DNA of 9,669 bases, taken from assembly GCA_030598305.1 (NCBI GenBank), contig JAUVQC010000033.1, positions 1-9,669 on the forward strand. Reading direction: 5' to 3'. The position numbers and the translations under genes were made by a program. The first letter of the stretch is position 1. Every line of letters begins with the position of its first letter. Below, piece by piece: positions 1 to 7,191 of the stretch. This stretch comes from Actinomycetes bacterium. GTDB lineage: Bacteria > Actinomycetota > Acidimicrobiia > UBA5794. The notes under the pieces are model-generated. The model searched no databases and was not told the DNA's origin. It saw nothing but the letters and a program-made list of their open reading frames with translations.

Positions 1-221
1 ATGGCATCGAAGGACTCCCAGTCGCGGGCCGCCTTGCCTCGGCCGCCGTAGACGACGAGTTCCTCGGGGATCTCAGCTACCGCGGGATCGAGGTTGTTCA
101 GAAGAGAGCGGAGCACGGCCTCCTGGAGCCAGCCCTTTGTATTGAGCTCGGTTCCCGATGGAGCAGTGAACGTTCGTGGCCCGGTTCCATAGTGGAAAGC
201 AGGGTTCGTCATGTCTGGCAT
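1..221 (-). CDS. hutU: Urocanate hydratase (urocanase), N-terminal part, cut by window edge
   Basis: Urocanase hydrates urocanate to 4-imidazolone-5-propionate using tightly bound NAD+, the second step of histidine degradation in the cytoplasm. Only the first 73 residues are in the window. They carry the conserved N-terminal stretch of the family: [12 protein letters not shown] at 24-35, NNLDP at 42-46 and [17 protein letters not shown] at 54-70, close to the usual urocanase LMNNLDP and VVYGGIGRAARNW blocks. The NAD-binding centre and the catalytic cysteine region lie outside. The start is the ATG at 221-219, which overlaps the hutH TGA by one base (TGATG) and has AGGAGG four bases upstream; a second in-frame ATG three codons in is a weaker alternative. 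It is co-transcribed and translationally coupled with hutH. Identification is firm, although the gene is incomplete here. Confidence 0.95.
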   Translation of the reverse strand, partial: MPDMTNPAFHYGTGPRTFTAPSGTELNTKGWLQEAVLRSLLNNLDPAVAEIPEELVVYGGRGKAARDWESFDA

Positions 222-1732
222 CAGGCCTCCTCGTCGCTGAATGCGCCGGATTCGATGAGTTCGGCGATCTTCATGATGTCGGAACCTGATGGACGATCCT
301 CCACAAGCGGAGGGCAGACAGAACGAACAATGTCGCGGACTCCCGCTGTTCCCGGTGCCGGCTCCATCGACCGCTGTTCAACACCCTGGGCAGCGCACAT
401 CAACTCGACAGCGATGACGCGGCCGGTATTCGTGAGCACGGTGTCAAGCTTCCTCGCCGCGCCCCATCCCATCGATACGTGGTCCTCCTGCATACCTGAC
501 GTCGGAATGGATTCGACTGATGCAGGATGTGCAAGCACCTTGTTCTCAGCAACGATCGCCGCCGCTGTGTACTGGGTGATCATGTATCCCGACGACACGC
601 CGGGATTTGTCGCAAGGAATGGTGTGAGTCCCGAGGAGCGATGCGGATCAAGGAGTCGGTCGACGCGACGTTCCGATATCGAGCCGAGCTCCGTGACGGC
701 AATGGCGAGGAAGTCGAGGACGAATGCGAGCGGCTGGCCATGGAAATTGCCACCCGAGACGACATCGCCCTCGTCGGGGAAGACGATCGGATTGTCAACA
801 ACTGAACCAAGCTCGCGATTGAAGACGTCTCTTGCATGGGCGATGGTGTCACGGACGGCACCGTGTACCTGCGGGGCGCATCTGAGGCTGTAGGCGTCCT
901 GTACCTTGTGGGCGAAATCATCGTGGTGCGACGCATCGATCTGGGATCCATCCAACAAGGCGTGGATCCGTGCCGCCGACGTCGCCTGACCCGGGTGGGG
1001 ACGAAGGTCGTGGATTCGTTTCTCGAACGGTCGCGAAGACCCCATGAGAGCCTCGACGCTGAGAGCGGCGGCAGCATCGTTCGCATCGACCAGCAGGCCA
1101 GCCCTGTGAATGGCAAGGCAACCATGGGCGAGCATGCCTTCGGTGCCGTTCAGCAGGCTCAGACCCTCCTTGGGCAGCAGCGCGATCGGTTCGATGCCCG
1201 CGGCCTCGAGCACAGGGGCTGCAGGATGTGCTTCTCCGTCGACGAGGATTTCGCCCTCACCGATGAGCGGAAGCGCCAGATGGGCGAAGGGTGCGAGGTC
1301 GCCTGATGCGCCGACCGATCCCTGGCTTGGCACCGCTGGCAGGATGTCGTTAGCGAGCAGTGCAAGGAGATACCGAACAATCTCTGGTCGGACGCCGGAG
1401 TGACCCTGTGCAAGCGTTCGAGCGCGGCACAAGAGCATCGCACGAATGATCTCGGGCTCGACATAGGCCCCGACTCCGGACGCATGGGACCGCAAGAGGT
1501 CATACTGGAGGTCCGAAGCCTGATCGGCGTGAATGCGAGTATTGGCGAGCGCTCCGAAACCTGTGGTGATTCCATAGACCGTCTCATCGTTTTCGACGAC
1601 TCGCTCGACGAGGGCCCTTGCAGGCTCCATACGCGAGTCGAGGTCATCACCGGGTACGGCACTCGCCCGCCGTAGCGAGACAGCAACCACCTCATCCACT
1701 GTGAGAGGCGAACCGTCAACAACCACCGTCAT
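221..1732 (-). CDS. hutH: Histidine ammonia-lyase (histidase)
   Basis: Histidase removes ammonia from L-histidine to give trans-urocanate, the entry step of the Hut pathway, in the cytoplasm as a homotetramer. Numbering is from the ATG at 1732 (503 residues, normal family length). The MIO cofactor triad Ala-Ser-Gly is at 142-144 inside [14 protein letters not shown]. Other active-site blocks are YGITTGFG (53-60, catalytic Tyr), RSHASGVG (81-88), LSLLNGT (191-197), YSLRC (281-285), GNFHGQ (328-333) and QEDHVSM (415-421). The Ser-His pair in RSHA and the Glu in QEDH are the histidase-type choices and argue against phenylalanine or tyrosine ammonia-lyase. An in-frame TTG six codons upstream (1750) is possible, but AGGGAG at 1738-1743 lies five bases before the ATG and within the TTG extension, so the ATG is preferred. 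It overlaps hutU by one base. Confidence 0.97.
   Translation of the reverse strand: MTVVVDGSPLTVDEVVAVSLRRASAVPGDDLDSRMEPARALVERVVENDETVYGITTGFGALANTRIHADQASDLQYDLLRSHASGVGAYVEPEIIRAMLLCRARTLAQGHSGVRPEIVRYLLALLANDILPAVPSQGSVGASGDLAPFAHLALPLIGEGEILVDGEAHPAAPVLEAAGIEPIALLPKEGLSLLNGTEGMLAHGCLAIHRAGLLVDANDAAAALSVEALMGSSRPFEKRIHDLRPHPGQATSAARIHALLDGSQIDASHHDDFAHKVQDAYSLRCAPQVHGAVRDTIAHARDVFNRELGSVVDNPIVFPDEGDVVSGGNFHGQPLAFVLDFLAIAVTELGSISERRVDRLLDPHRSSGLTPFLATNPGVSSGYMITQYTAAAIVAENKVLAHPASVESIPTSGMQEDHVSMGWGAARKLDTVLTNTGRVIAVELMCAAQGVEQRSMEPAPGTAGVRDIVRSVCPPLVEDRPSGSDIMKIAELIESGAFSDEEA
226..231 (-). promoter_or_regulatory. Ribosome binding site of hutU inside the hutH end
   Basis: On the minus strand this reads AGGAGG, four bases before the hutU ATG, and encodes part of the last residues of HutH. 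A perfect Shine-Dalgarno combined with the TGATG stop/start overlap supports both the hutU start and coupled translation. Confidence 0.8.
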
Positions 1733-1796
1733 GAACTCTCCCTGCTGCAAGTCTGGGCGCTACCGGTTCAAGGCTAGATACGTCCGCGACGCCACG

Positions 1797-1819
1797 CCGC
1801 AGGACTCACTCGGCTGCGG
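1797..1819 (-). terminator. Possible weak hairpin after the antitoxin gene
   Basis: CCGCAG and CTGCGG form a perfect 6-bp stem around an 11-base loop, beginning five bases after the antitoxin stop codon. No U-tract follows, so it does not meet the standard for an intrinsic terminator. It could be an attenuating or RNA-stabilising hairpin between the antitoxin and hutH, or chance in GC-rich DNA. No convincing hutH promoter was found in the 92-base gap (1733-1824); TATCTA on the minus strand near 1779 could be a -10 but lacks a matching -35. Confidence 0.25.
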
Positions 1820-1824
1820 TGCGG

Positions 1825-2067
1825 CTATAGCCCGAGTAGTCGGCGCGTTTCGATTACGTCGAGAAAGAACGCAGAGTCAGGTGGTTCCTGGTGAAGCGCC
1901 CTGTGGAGGTCCGCCAGCGTTTCGGCCACGGGCGCAGGAGATACGACGGCGATCGGCGTCGTTCCCCTCATCACCGAGAGCGTGGCTCTCTCGTTCTCGA
2001 CGGTCCTCATGACGCCACCCGGATCAGCAAGCAGCTCTTCGAGAGTGATCTCAACATGTTTCGCCAT
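1825..2067 (-). CDS. Phd/YefM-like antitoxin, apparently orphan
   Basis: This is a small cytoplasmic protein of 80 residues. Its N-terminal half has the pattern of Phd/YefM-type antitoxins: a short strand and helix (VEITLEELLADPGGVMRTV, about 4-22), then ATLSVMRGTTPIAVVSP (28-44), matching the usual layout of a helix followed by a 'vvvtrrGkpvAvlvp'-like strand pair that dimerises and binds DNA. The C-terminal half, with FFLDVIETRRLLGL at the end, would be the toxin-neutralising segment in this family. No PIN, RelE or Doc-like gene lies on either side; the neighbours are the MFS exporter (42 bases upstream) and hutH (92 bases downstream). The ATG at 2067 is chosen; a TTG at 2091 would add eight residues. 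The family assignment rests on pattern alone. It could instead be a free-standing repressor. Confidence 0.6.
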   Translation of the reverse strand: MAKHVEITLEELLADPGGVMRTVENERATLSVMRGTTPIAVVSPAPVAETLADLHRALHQEPPDSAFFLDVIETRRLLGL

Positions 2068-2109
2068 GACCTCATCGTACACCTCGACCAAAGGTGCGAT
2101 TCGGGGCGA

Positions 2110-3795
2110 TCAGGGCTTCGGGGACCGACCGAGGTCCTCCATTTCGAACTGCACTCCTGGCAGGGTCGCGCTGCGGACAACTTCCTTGACCGCTGTCTCG
2201 ACCGGCTCGTCCGACGGATCAGCCTCGAGCTTCTTCTTCGGAAGCCGGAAAGCGAGAAGGGCACCGAACAGGGCAACAATGCCACCGGCAAGGATCGCAC
2301 CCTGGAAGCCTGCGAGTGTTCCATCGTTGTAGATGTTCTGCAGTTCTTCTTGCTGCTCCGGCGGAAGGTCGGCGAGCTCGTCACCCAAACGGTCAGCGTC
2401 CGCGGCCTCAAAAGGCAGCGCAACGACATCAGCGATCTCGTCCTTGATGTCATCGGGAATCGTCGAGGATGCAGCGACCTGGTTTCCGATGGACGTCAGC
2501 GCCACGCTGAGGATGACGGTTCCGATGATCGCCGTACCGAGTGCCATCCCAAGATTCTGTGCCGTTCCCTGGAGGCCCGATGCCTCGCTCGCTTCGTCCT
2601 GCTCCACTCCCGACAGGATCATGTTCGGAAGCTGGCCAGCAACGAGACCGATTGCAAGGCCACCGATCAGAAGGCCAAGTGCCATGTCAGTGCCCTCCGT
2701 CGCCGTCGCGAGGGATGTCGCCAGCACGTACCCACCGATGAAGAGCAACACGAGCCCGAACTGGACGATGTGCTTCGGGTAGATCTTCCTGCCGAGCGGT
2801 GGAGTGAGGGTGGATGTCAGGAGCACACCGATCGACAGCGGCAGCAATGTCAGGCCGGTCTGGAATGCATCGAAACCGAGAACCGACTGCGTAAAGACCG
2901 GGATAAGGAAGAGCAGCCCGGCCTGCGCGAAAGTCTGGGTCGACAGGATCGGTAGTCCTGCGCTGATCGCCCGGTGCTTGAAGATGGACGGGTGAAGAAG
3001 CGCCGGTCTCCCAGCGGCTTCCTGACGCCTGACCCACCAAACGAACAGGCCTAGTACGCCGAGGCCACCGAGGATGAGCACGAGAACAACCGGATCGGAC
3101 CACCCACGGCTGCTCGTTTGAAGCACGCCATACACGAACATCGCGAGGCCGGTGGCCGATAGCGCGACGCCGACGCGGTCGAGGCGAGGCTTGGGGAGAA
3201 CTGCAGGTGCGTCGATAATCATCCCCGAGGACAGCAGCACGATGACGACGATGATCGCTTCCCCGGCAAAGGCATATCGCCACGACAGGTTGGCAGTGAG
3301 CCATCCGCCGATCAACGGCCCGAACGCAGCGCCCGCTGCAGCGACACCGAACAACGTGCCGTAGGCCGATGCGCGCTTGGTCCCCGTGAAGTTCGCTCGG
3401 ACGAGCGTATTGATGGCCGGAACAATGAGTGCGGAGCCAAGACCTTCGAGAATCGACCAGCCGAGAATGATGAACCCGATGTTGGGGGCCAGTGCGGTGA
3501 TCGTCGTCCCGATGCCATATATGACCAGGCCGATTCGGAAGGCCCGCTTGGAGCCCCATATGTCACCGAGTTTTCCACCCGTCAACATGAAGGCGGCCAT
3601 CGTCAACGTGTACAGCGTGATGGCTGTCTGGACCTCCTGGACGGTCGTCCCGAGATCCTCGACGAGTGCCGAGATCGACACGTTCATGATGGTTGTGTCG
3701 ATGACGTAGATGAACATCGCCGCCGACAGGATCATCAGGACGATGGTCGCCTTGCTACTGGCCGTCGTTTGATCTTGGTCGGTCACAGGCGACAC
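2110..3795 (-). CDS. DHA2-family (14-helix) MFS drug/proton antiporter
   Basis: Predicted inner-membrane exporter of the EmrB/QacA type, which uses the proton gradient to expel hydrophobic or cationic compounds; the substrate cannot be read from sequence. From the GTG at 3795 it has 561 residues, normal for 14-TM members. Visible signatures are DTTIMNVS in the first helix (33-40, motif D1), GGKLGDIWGSKR in the loop after helix 2 (73-84, motif A), and GAAFGPLIGGWL (155-166, the antiporter motif C). An acidic, hydrophilic loop of about 55 residues (437-493) precedes the last helix, and a charged tail of about 44 residues follows it (518-561). The frame is open to 3900, but the upstream part is not hydrophobic and overlaps the divergent gene. 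GAGGAG at 3805-3810, nine bases before the GTG, supports this start. It leads the minus-strand run toward the antitoxin and hut genes. Confidence 0.93.
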   Translation of the reverse strand: MSPVTDQDQTTASSKATIVLMILSAAMFIYVIDTTIMNVSISALVEDLGTTVQEVQTAITLYTLTMAAFMLTGGKLGDIWGSKRAFRIGLVIYGIGTTITALAPNIGFIILGWSILEGLGSALIVPAINTLVRANFTGTKRASAYGTLFGVAAAGAAFGPLIGGWLTANLSWRYAFAGEAIIVVIVLLSSGMIIDAPAVLPKPRLDRVGVALSATGLAMFVYGVLQTSSRGWSDPVVLVLILGGLGVLGLFVWWVRRQEAAGRPALLHPSIFKHRAISAGLPILSTQTFAQAGLLFLIPVFTQSVLGFDAFQTGLTLLPLSIGVLLTSTLTPPLGRKIYPKHIVQFGLVLLFIGGYVLATSLATATEGTDMALGLLIGGLAIGLVAGQLPNMILSGVEQDEASEASGLQGTAQNLGMALGTAIIGTVILSVALTSIGNQVAASSTIPDDIKDEIADVVALPFEAADADRLGDELADLPPEQQEELQNIYNDGTLAGFQGAILAGGIVALFGALLAFRLPKKKLEADPSDEPVETAVKEVVRSATLPGVQFEMEDLGRSPKP

Positions 3796-3866
3796 CGTAG
3801 CTGACTCCTCGTGTTCAAGTAGCTGGGGGTGCTGCTTACATTGCGTTCTCACCGGAGGACCCAGCG
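3796..3866. promoter_or_regulatory. Divergent promoter region between exporter and YceI gene
   Basis: This 71-base gap separates two genes read outward, so it should hold at least one promoter. On the plus strand TTCAAG (3814-3819) and TTACAT (3836-3841) are spaced 16 bases apart, each matching the sigma-70 consensus at three of six positions, which is weak. The ribosome sites are clear: GGAGG at 3854-3858 for the YceI gene (8-base spacer) and GAGGAG on the minus strand at 3805-3810 for the exporter. I see no obvious operator palindrome. Confidence 0.3.
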
Positions 3867-4631
3867 ATGCTTGAAGACGACCATGTGAACCCAAGACCAC
3901 GGAACAGGATCGCTGTCGCAGCGACGCTGGTGGCCATCATCCTCGTCGTTGGTGGTGCAGGGCTCTTCTGGTACGTGAATCAGCCGGTGCCCGAGGAGGT
4001 CTCGCTCGAGAAAGCTGTCGCGGACATTGCAAACACCCAACCTCCTTCCACCGACACCACTGACGTGCCGGCCGGACTCGACGGCGTATGGACGGTTGAC
4101 ATGTCAATCGGCGATTTCAGTTTCGAGGAGGCAACATCGTCGTTCCTCGGGTTCCGCATCAATGAGGAACTCGTCTCTGTCGGCGCCACAACCGCGGTGG
4201 GCCGTACGCCGGATGTAGCAGGATCGCTGACCCTCGACGGTACCTCGATCACCGAAACGGTCGTTGAGGGCGACCTGAGCCAGATCGTAACGAACGCATC
4301 GCGACGCAACCGAGCCGTGTGGGGTGCTCTTGACACGAACTCCTTCCCGATCGCAACGTTCACGCTCTCATCTCCGATCGACATCGGAGCCGTTCCAGCC
4401 GAAGGAGATGGGATCCTTGTCAACGCGGTCGGCGACCTCGAGATCAAGGGCGTAACGCATCGCATCGAAATCCCTCTCGAGGCCCAGCTCGTGGGTGACC
4501 TCATCGTGGTCGTGGGTGCGACCGATATCACCTTCGCCGATTGGGGAGTCGAAATGCCAACGTCATCGGGTGTGGTATCCGTTGAGGACCACGGGATCCT
4601 GGAGCTCCAGCTCTTCTTCCGTCGCGCCTAG
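3867..4631 (+). CDS. Membrane-anchored YceI-domain protein
   Basis: YceI proteins form a lipocalin-like beta barrel that binds isoprenoid or other amphiphilic lipids outside the cytoplasm. This one has 254 residues: a short charged N-terminus, one hydrophobic helix (about 14-37) that acts as an uncleaved anchor, a Pro/Thr-rich linker (about 40-70), and a YceI domain from about 71 to the end. Family hallmarks are GVWTVDMSIGDFSF (73-86), the LDTNSFPIATFTLSSP block (155-170) and GDLEIKGVTHRIEIPLEAQ (189-207). The anchor replaces the cleaved signal peptide usual in proteobacterial YceI. The ATG start is supported by GGAGG eight bases upstream. It diverges from the MFS exporter and is followed after 56 bases by the PH-domain gene on the same strand. 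The ligand is unknown. Confidence 0.88.
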   Translation: MLEDDHVNPRPRNRIAVAATLVAIILVVGGAGLFWYVNQPVPEEVSLEKAVADIANTQPPSTDTTDVPAGLDGVWTVDMSIGDFSFEEATSSFLGFRINEELVSVGATTAVGRTPDVAGSLTLDGTSITETVVEGDLSQIVTNASRRNRAVWGALDTNSFPIATFTLSSPIDIGAVPAEGDGILVNAVGDLEIKGVTHRIEIPLEAQLVGDLIVVVGATDITFADWGVEMPTSSGVVSVEDHGILELQLFFRRA

Positions 4632-4687
4632 CGGTGCTACCGGCATCCAGGTCTCGCTTCACCCTCATACCGCGCGACAATGAATCC

Positions 4688-5134
4688 ATGGAGTATGAGC
4701 ACACGCAGTACGGCTACACAGGGATCCTCACAACCGTCCTCATGGTGGTGGTGGCTTGGTTCTCGCTACCGGAGACGTTCTCCGATGACTCGAGGATCGG
4801 ACTCCTCATGGCTGTCTTCATGGTCGGTCTGGTCGCATTCACCTTCTGGTTCAGCAAGCTCAGGGTCCTGGTCTCGGACGATGAGATCACCACAACATTC
4901 GGTCTCGGAAAGCCGCATCGAGTGATACAGCTCTCCGAGGTGATTGAAGTGCGCCAGGTGCGCAACACATGGATTCAGGGGTGGGGTGTTCGAAGGGTGC
5001 CGCGCGGGTGGATGTACAACGTGTGGGGATTGGATGCCGTTGAGCTCGAACTGACCGCCGACACCATCTTTCGGATCGGAACTGATGACGCAGAACGTTT
5101 GCATGCATCGATCTCGTTGAGTTCCACGACGTGA
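4688..5134 (+). CDS. Small membrane protein with bacterial PH-like domain
   Basis: This 148-residue protein has two hydrophobic helices (about 11-27 and 37-56) followed by a cytoplasmic domain of about 90 residues that begins KLRVLVSDDEITTTFG. The segment with GWGVRRVPRGWMYNVWG (98-114), then AVELEL and IFRIGTDDAERL, resembles the small actinobacterial bPH-type membrane proteins, where a 'RI(G)TD.PE.L' strand-helix ends the fold. Their biochemical role is mostly unknown. The GTG at 4634 would add 18 residues, but the ATG at 4688 gives a compact N-terminus before helix 1; neither has a clear ribosome site, so the start is uncertain. It may share a transcript with the YceI gene, 56 bases upstream. 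The PH-fold call is from pattern recognition, not alignment. Confidence 0.75.
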   Translation: MEYEHTQYGYTGILTTVLMVVVAWFSLPETFSDDSRIGLLMAVFMVGLVAFTFWFSKLRVLVSDDEITTTFGLGKPHRVIQLSEVIEVRQVRNTWIQGWGVRRVPRGWMYNVWGLDAVELELTADTIFRIGTDDAERLHASISLSSTT

Positions 5135-5141
5135 GTCAACT

Positions 5142-5165
5142 ACATATTGACACTTGTCTATTTGT
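5142..5165. promoter_or_regulatory. Inverted repeat over the arsM -35 box, likely ArsR/SmtB-type operator
   Basis: The half-sites ACATATTGACA (5142-5152) and TGTCTATTTGT (5155-5165) are separated by two bases and pair at 9 of 11 positions. The repeat contains the TTGACA -35 hexamer, so a bound repressor would block RNA polymerase. The 11-2-11 AT-rich layout resembles ArsR/SmtB-family operators. TGTCT recurs at 5163-5167 and its complement AGACA at 5184-5188, suggesting further half-sites. No regulator gene is in the window. Confidence 0.55.
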
Positions 5166-5175
5166 CTGGTAGATT
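5147..5175 (+). promoter_or_regulatory. Sigma-70-type promoter of arsM
   Basis: A perfect TTGACA (5147-5152) is followed after exactly 17 bases by TAGATT (5170-5175), which matches TATAAT at four of six positions including the key first, second and last bases. Transcription would begin near 5182, leaving a leader of about 30 bases before the GTG start. The locally AT-rich sequence stands out from the surrounding GC-rich coding DNA. Confidence 0.65.
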
Positions 5176-5200
5176 TCTTACATAGACATACATCGATATG

Positions 5201-5205
5201 AGGAG
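5201..5205 (+). promoter_or_regulatory. Ribosome binding site that sets the arsM start
   Basis: AGGAG lies seven bases before the GTG at 5213. The upstream in-frame ATG at 5198 has no such site, and the AGGAG would fall inside its coding sequence, so the GTG is the better start. Confidence 0.7.
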
Positions 5206-5212
5206 CATAGCT

Positions 5213-5986
5213 GTGCCCAACACCGACATGAGGGAACTGGTACGCAAGAAATACGCTGATGCCGCCATCGCCGTTGAGTCCTCCTGCTGTGGACCAGACT
5301 GCTCGGACAAGTCCGCATCCGATGCATTCAAGACTTCGGACCCGAGCAAGTTCGGCACACTCCTCTATGAGGCAGCCGACCTGATCGAGGTCCCCGATGG
5401 CGCTGCCCTCGCATCCCTCGGATGTGGAAATCCGACGGCAGTCGCAGATCTCGAGCCCGGAGAGACCGTCCTTGATCTGGGGTCAGGTGCCGGTATCGAT
5501 GTACTTCTGTCGGCCAAGCGGGTCGGTCCTGAGGGTTTCGCCTACGGGATCGACATGACGGACGAGATGCTTGACCTCGCCCGCAAGCATCAGGCAGAGG
5601 CGGGTGCAACGAATGTGGAGTTCCGCAAGGGGACCATCGAGGACATCCCGCTCGGAGACGATTCCGTCGATGTGGTCATCTCCAACTGCGTAATCAATCT
5701 CTCAGCGGACAAGCCAGCGGTGATCTCAGAGATGTACAGGGTGCTCAAGGCGGGCGGACGCATCGGGATCTCGGACGTGGTCGCAGACGATGGACTCACT
5801 TCCGACGAACGCCTCGAGCGCGGCAGTTGGGTGGGATGTATCGCCGGTGCGCTCAGTTTCGATGAATATCACAACGGTCTCGAGCGCGTCGGCTTCACCG
5901 ACATCTCCATCGAGTCCACCCACAGCGTTGCCGACGGCATGCACTCGGCCACGATCAAGGCGACGAAGCCGGCTGAAGCCGCCTAA
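5213..5986 (+). CDS. arsM: Arsenite S-adenosylmethionine methyltransferase
   Basis: ArsM methylates trivalent arsenic in the cytoplasm, using SAM and thiols, to give methylated and partly volatile species. From the GTG start it has 257 residues. The SAM-binding motif [12 protein letters not shown], is at 86-96, with the acidic end of the next strand in YGIDMT (111-116). The arsenic-ligand cysteines of the family can all be placed: the N-terminal SSCCGPDC cluster (Cys25, Cys26, Cys30), Cys71 in LGCGNP, Cys159 in ISNCVINLS and Cys209 in [18 protein letters not shown] and GCGNP are strong ArsM signatures, and having all the cysteines predicts an active enzyme. An ATG at 5198 would add five residues but lacks a ribosome site. 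No other ars gene is in the window. Its own promoter and operator suggest independent metalloid control. The stop codon interlocks with that of the opposing permease gene. Confidence 0.95.
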   Translation: MPNTDMRELVRKKYADAAIAVESSCCGPDCSDKSASDAFKTSDPSKFGTLLYEAADLIEVPDGAALASLGCGNPTAVADLEPGETVLDLGSGAGIDVLLSAKRVGPEGFAYGIDMTDEMLDLARKHQAEAGATNVEFRKGTIEDIPLGDDSVDVVISNCVINLSADKPAVISEMYRVLKAGGRIGISDVVADDGLTSDERLERGSWVGCIAGALSFDEYHNGLERVGFTDISIESTHSVADGMHSATIKATKPAEAA

Positions 5987-7191
5987 AGGGTGCGGAGCGC
6001 GTCCGTCGGGGAAACCCTGGCTGCACGCATGGCCGGGTAAAGCCCGGCGACCGCTCCGATCAGAAGTGCAGCGACGATGCCACCAACGATCGCGACGGTC
6101 GGGACAAGCACGTCCCATCCCTGGGATGCCGCGTATCCGGCGGTGACCAGCGCTCCGAGCAGCACACCGCCAACGCCACCGATGCTCGCCAGAAGAAGCG
6201 ACTCACCCAGGAACTGGACCGAAATGTGGCGTCGTGTTGCGCCAAGGGCTCTGCGAAGGCCGATCTCGCCTCGACGTTCCATCACCGAGATCACCATCAC
6301 GTTCGCGATGCCGACGCCACCGACGAGCAGGGCGACGGCCCCGAGACCAAGAAAGAGGTTCGTGAGGGCGGTATCGGCTGCCTCGCGCGCTTCGAGAGCA
6401 TCTGACGGTCTCGTGACTTGCACCTGATCAGGGTTCTCCGGGTTGACAGTGGCTGGCATGACATTCCGCACATTGTCAATCGAGCTCGGATCCGTGCGCA
6501 CGTATACCGTGGCGATGACACCGCCGTAGTCCAGGTAGGTCTCAGCAGCGCCCTCACTCACAAGCGCGGCGCGGTCGATGTCGGGGGACAGAGCGAGCGA
6601 GTCCATGATGCCCACAACGGTGAACCACTCATCACCGAGCCACACCACGACCGATGGGTCGAGAGAACGGATCCCCAGCCGATCCGCGGTCACCGATCCA
6701 AGCACGGTCACCGGGAAATCCGGGGTCACCTCATCAAGGAATACGCCGTCGGCCATGGAACCCTGCAACGTCTCGAGGAGTCCAGGGTCCGCAGCGACGA
6801 CGCTCAGACCACCTGTCTGTGTATCCGGGACGAGGTCGTTCTTGAATACGTTTGCACCCGCCACGTCGCCCACCCACGAAACCGTTTCGACCGGACCGAT
6901 ACGAGAAGCCATCGCCACGGACTCGTCGGGAAGCGTGCCGGGGCCAAGTCCGATTCCGGTGCTGGCCTCCACCTGGAGCATGTTGGTCCCGAGGGCATCG
7001 AGCTGAGACAACAGATCGGACTTTGAACTCTCGGAGAGTCCAAGGACAGCGACCATTGCTCCGATGCCGATCATGATGCCAAGGGCAGACAGAACGGATC
7101 GCAGTCGTCTCGTCCTCAGACCGATACCCGCAGCTCTCGCCATGTCCGCGGGAGCAAGGCGCGATGGCGCCCTCTCATCGAGCATCGTCAT
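5983..7191 (-). CDS. MacB/FtsX-type ABC transporter permease
   Basis: Membrane subunit of an ABC exporter, 402 residues. An N-terminal helix (about 32-53, after [18 protein letters not shown]) is followed by a large extracytoplasmic MacB-PCD-like domain (about 55-275) and three C-terminal helices (about 278-303, 330-355 and 363-386). The FtsX-domain signature [20 protein letters not shown] (291-310) and the terminal [16 protein letters not shown] (385-400) are typical of the MacB/YknZ/LolC group, which moves substrates from the outer membrane leaflet or periplasm by mechanotransmission rather than through the membrane. The ATG overlaps the ATPase stop by four bases (ATGA), so the two are translationally coupled. 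It is the last gene of the export operon. Its TAG shares bases 5984-5985 with the arsM TAA on the other strand. The substrate is not readable; antimicrobial peptides, lipids and macrolides are all possible for the family. Confidence 0.93.
   Translation of the reverse strand: MTMLDERAPSRLAPADMARAAGIGLRTRRLRSVLSALGIMIGIGAMVAVLGLSESSKSDLLSQLDALGTNMLQVEASTGIGLGPGTLPDESVAMASRIGPVETVSWVGDVAGANVFKNDLVPDTQTGGLSVVAADPGLLETLQGSMADGVFLDEVTPDFPVTVLGSVTADRLGIRSLDPSVVVWLGDEWFTVVGIMDSLALSPDIDRAALVSEGAAETYLDYGGVIATVYVRTDPSSIDNVRNVMPATVNPENPDQVQVTRPSDALEAREAADTALTNLFLGLGAVALLVGGVGIANVMVISVMERRGEIGLRRALGATRRHISVQFLGESLLLASIGGVGGVLLGALVTAGYAASQGWDVLVPTVAIVGGIVAALLIGAVAGLYPAMRAARVSPTDALRTL

Noticed and set aside
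192..893. Long open frame (233 codons) on the plus strand opposite hutH
   Set aside because: It lies wholly antisense to a firmly identified hutH, its translation is Ser/Thr/Arg-rich with no recognisable fold, and GC-rich coding DNA commonly gives such open complements.
1891..2955. Open frame of 354 codons on the plus strand
   Set aside because: It is antisense to the antitoxin-like gene and the exporter; the product is Arg/Glu/Gln-rich, low in hydrophobic order, and has no domain or ribosome site.
2687..3559. Open frame of 290 codons on the minus strand
   Set aside because: It is a different reading frame of the same DNA as the MFS exporter, whose helices and motifs are clear; the alternative product is Arg/Pro/His-rich noise.
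3796..3900. 35-codon N-terminal extension of the MFS exporter
   Set aside because: The GTG at 3795 has GAGGAG nine bases upstream; the extension runs into the divergent YceI gene and its ribosome site and has no hydrophobic or conserved content.
5966..5990. Short CGGC-TGAA-GCCG hairpin at the arsM end as a terminator
   Set aside because: The stem is only 4 bp, lies within codons before the stop, and no T-run follows, so it does not qualify as an intrinsic terminator.
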